This document shows, piece by piece, positions 61,991 to 64,000 of a stretch of DNA of 64,000 nt. The translations under genes and the position numbers were made by a program. The notes below the pieces were generated by a model that worked only from the letters and a program-made list of their open reading frames with translations, did not search any database and was not told the origin of the DNA. Location of the stretch: assembly GCA_018894105.1 (NCBI GenBank), contig CM032120.1:30526710-30590709 (forward strand), written 5' to 3'. Numbering within the stretch: the first letter of the stretch is position 1; every line of letters begins with the position of its first letter. The stretch is from Jacaranda mimosifolia. Its lineage: Eukaryota > Streptophyta > Magnoliopsida > Lamiales > Bignoniaceae.

Positions 61991-62640
61991 CAAGAAGAAG
62001 TTGAGCTCTATCTCATTAAGCTCATCTCAAACTCCTGTTTCATTTTCTCAGCAAACTCTTAACAAAGTAGATCATTAGTAGCACCAAAAATAATATCATC
62101 AACATAAATTTGAATAATGAGAGAACCATTTCTTGGTGCTTAGTAAACAATGTGGTATCTAAGATTCCAATAGAAAACCCATTGTTTATAAGAAAATTAC
62201 TCAATTGATCATATCAAGCCCTAGGAGCTTGTTTTAGTCCATATAAAGCTTTTGTCAACCTAAAAACATTATGAGGAAATTTTTTATTTTCAAAATCGGG
62301 GGGTTGCTCAACGTAAACTTCTTCTTTTATGAATTCATTTAGAAAAGCACTTTTTACTTCCACTTGATAGAGCATAAACTTTTTATGAGATGCAAAGACA
62401 AGAAGCATTCTAATTGATTTTAACCTTACAACTAGAGCAAATGTTTCATCGTAGTCAATGCTTACTTCCTGACTGTAGCCTTTTGCTACCAGTCTAGCTT
62501 TATTTCTGGTAACTTTACCGATTTCATCTAACTTATTTGTAAACACCCACTTGGTGCCAACGACTGAATGGTCTGATGGTTGTTTTGCCAAGTTCCAGAC
62601 TTCATTCTTTTTAAATTGAGCCAATTCTTCCTTCATTGCT
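61991..62640 (-). pseudogene. Copia reverse transcriptase region, decayed
   Basis: The open part (62636-62214) has EVWNLAKQPSDHSVVGTKWV, RNKARLVAKGYSQEVSIDYD, VKSAFLNEFIKEEVYVEQPP and LTKALYGLKQAPRA. The next codon is TGA where Trp is expected. The catalytic motif survives further on as IYVDDIIFGA near 62110-62080, followed by a TAA. The motifs place it among SIRE-like copia elements. It makes cDNA in intact relatives. Confidence 0.85.
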
Positions 62641-64000
62641 TCAATTCAGAATGGATCTTTTAGTGCCTCTTTGACATCTTTAGGTTCAATCATTGAAATC
62701 AGAGCACAGTTTGATTCATTTGGTGGAGCTTGTCTGGCTTTGTATCCAGTAATTATTCTAGCTTGAGGATCTCCAATGATTTTGTCAGTAGGGTGACTGG
62801 AAGCATGTTTAAACTTTCTGGCTCTTTGTTCAGATTTTTCTACTGATTTATTGGAATCAGGTTTGTCAGTGGGATTTGTTTCCTTAGATGATTTTGGTTC
62901 CCCTTGTTGTTGATGGCTCTAGGTCCAAAATCTTGACTGGTTCTTCGAATCCTGCAATTTCTTCGCTCAAGATTTCCTTAGCATAAGATGGGTTAGTTTC
63001 ATCAAATGCGACATGCTTGATTTCTTGAACCATTCTTTTCCTTTTATTAAATACACGATAGGATTTACTATGCATTGAGTAACCAACAAAGATAGCTTAA
63101 TCAACTTTGGAATCAAGCTTTGTCAAATAATCTCTATCATTTAGAATGTAACATTTACAAACAAAGACACGGTAATAAGAAATGTTTAGAACTTTACTGT
63201 GCAACAATTCATATGGGGTTTTTCTCAAAAGTGGTCCAAAAAAACATGATTTGACACATAACAAGCCATATTTACAGCTTCACCGCAAAAGAATTTTGGA
63301 AGATCATATTCATTAAGTATGGTTCTAGCAACTTCTTGTAAAATCCGATTTTTCCTTCCAATCACCCCATTTTGTAAAATCCGATGTAACCATATTTTTC
63401 ACAAAACAAAGTAAAGTTTATTTCATCAAACGCAGTTCCAAGGCCACTTTGAATATTCTTAATGAAATAACCCTTTTCATTTTGAAGCCTTTTAGTGAGT
63501 GGAATGAAAGCATTTAGAGCATCATTTTTATGAGCAAGGAATAGAACCCACATAAAATGAGTACAATCATCTACTATGATAAACACATATCTTTTACCTC
63601 CAAGGAAAGCAATTTTCATACGTCCGATTAGGTTAATGTGTAGAAGTTTCAGTGGCTTGGAAGTTGTGACCTCATTTGGTTTGAAAGATGTTCGGATTTG
63701 CTTCCCCTTTTGGCATGCATCACATATCCTGTCCTTTGAGAAGTTTAATTTTAATACCCCTTCGACAAGATATGTCTTTGTGAGACAAGATATAAGCTCC
63801 ATGTCTATGTGACCTAATCTTCTATGCCATTTCCAGCATTCTTCATCTGAAATAGCTAAAAACTCCATATTTTGATAGGTTAAATCATCAAGGGTTATAC
63901 AATAAACATTTCCATTCCTAGTACCAGTTTGCTTACCAATGGTAACTTTACCTATTATGCCTCCTTTTGTGTTGTCTGCATAAAAAACATTTTTTGCAGA
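62641..64000 (-). pseudogene. Copia GAG-pre-integrase and integrase region, partial
   Basis: Runs off the right edge of the window. Read on the minus strand: a GAG-pre-integrase zinc site (WKWHRRLGHIDMELIS then CDACQKGKQ, near 63830-63700), then the integrase core start (LKLLHINLIGRM and YVFIIVDDCTHFMWV, where Asp is expected at the Asn of HINLIG). The region after 63360 is in broken frames. A later open piece (63075-62884) has SKSYRVFNKRKRMVQEIKHV, the linker after the integrase. Gag and the 5' LTR lie outside the window. Confidence 0.82.

Overview
The window looks like a piece of a nuclear chromosome from a flowering plant, most likely a eudicot. It is AT-rich, has two intron-containing genes with GT-AG introns, and is otherwise filled with transposable elements, microsatellites and AT-rich spacer. 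No rRNA, tRNA, CRISPR or bacterial feature was seen. I cannot name the species.

Layout. 1-10.7 kb: a decayed hAT transposase gene, split by a full-length but defective Ty3/gypsy element on the minus strand (374-9736, target duplication ACTTA). 10.7-14.1 kb: spacer with one MITE-like element. 14.1-21.0 kb: a Helitron-like region with an internal duplication, interrupted by a 2.9-kb solo LTR (16220-19117, target duplication AAATA). 22.5-25.8 kb: gene 1 (+), two coding exons, a 676-residue Glu/Pro/Lys-rich acidic protein with internal repeats and a basic C-terminal tail. 26.5-30.2 kb: a Ty1/copia gag fragment cut by a second solo LTR (26840-29091, target duplication GCCAT), then a Ty3/gypsy fragment in which reverse transcriptase is joined to the integrase C-terminus. 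30.2-37.5 kb: a probable Harbinger-like element holding a 5.7-kb Mutator-like element (30558-36221, 9-bp target duplication TTTAATTAA, about 145-bp terminal inverted repeats). The Mutator-like element is packed with tandem arrays built on the motif AGTAYA and retains a scrap of MuDR-type transposase. 38.9-44.8 kb: gene 2 (-), a complete seven-coding-exon PIF3-like phytochrome-interacting bHLH gene (703 residues). 46.4-47.2 kb: an LTR remnant. 48.15-48.52 kb: a Mutator-type MITE. 52.9 kb: a Helitron 3' end. 55.85-56.50 kb: a hAT-type MITE. 58.1-58.4 kb: a second Tourist-like MITE. 58.9-64.0 kb: the 3' part of a decayed Ty1/copia (SIRE-like) element on the minus strand, running off the window.

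The three large gypsy-type LTRs (0.4-9.7, 16.2-19.1 and 26.8-29.1 kb) share similar ends and internal layout, so one LTR lineage seems to have hit this locus at least three times. Nesting gives relative ages: hAT before gypsy, Helitron before solo LTR, copia before solo LTR, Harbinger-like before Mutator-like. The two host genes face opposite ways and show no sign of working together; only the PIF3-like gene has a confident function.

The most unusual feature is the AGTAYA-motif array inside the Mutator-like element. It resembles the repeat-encoded target sites of anti-silencing proteins described for Arabidopsis VANDAL elements, but that link is an inference.
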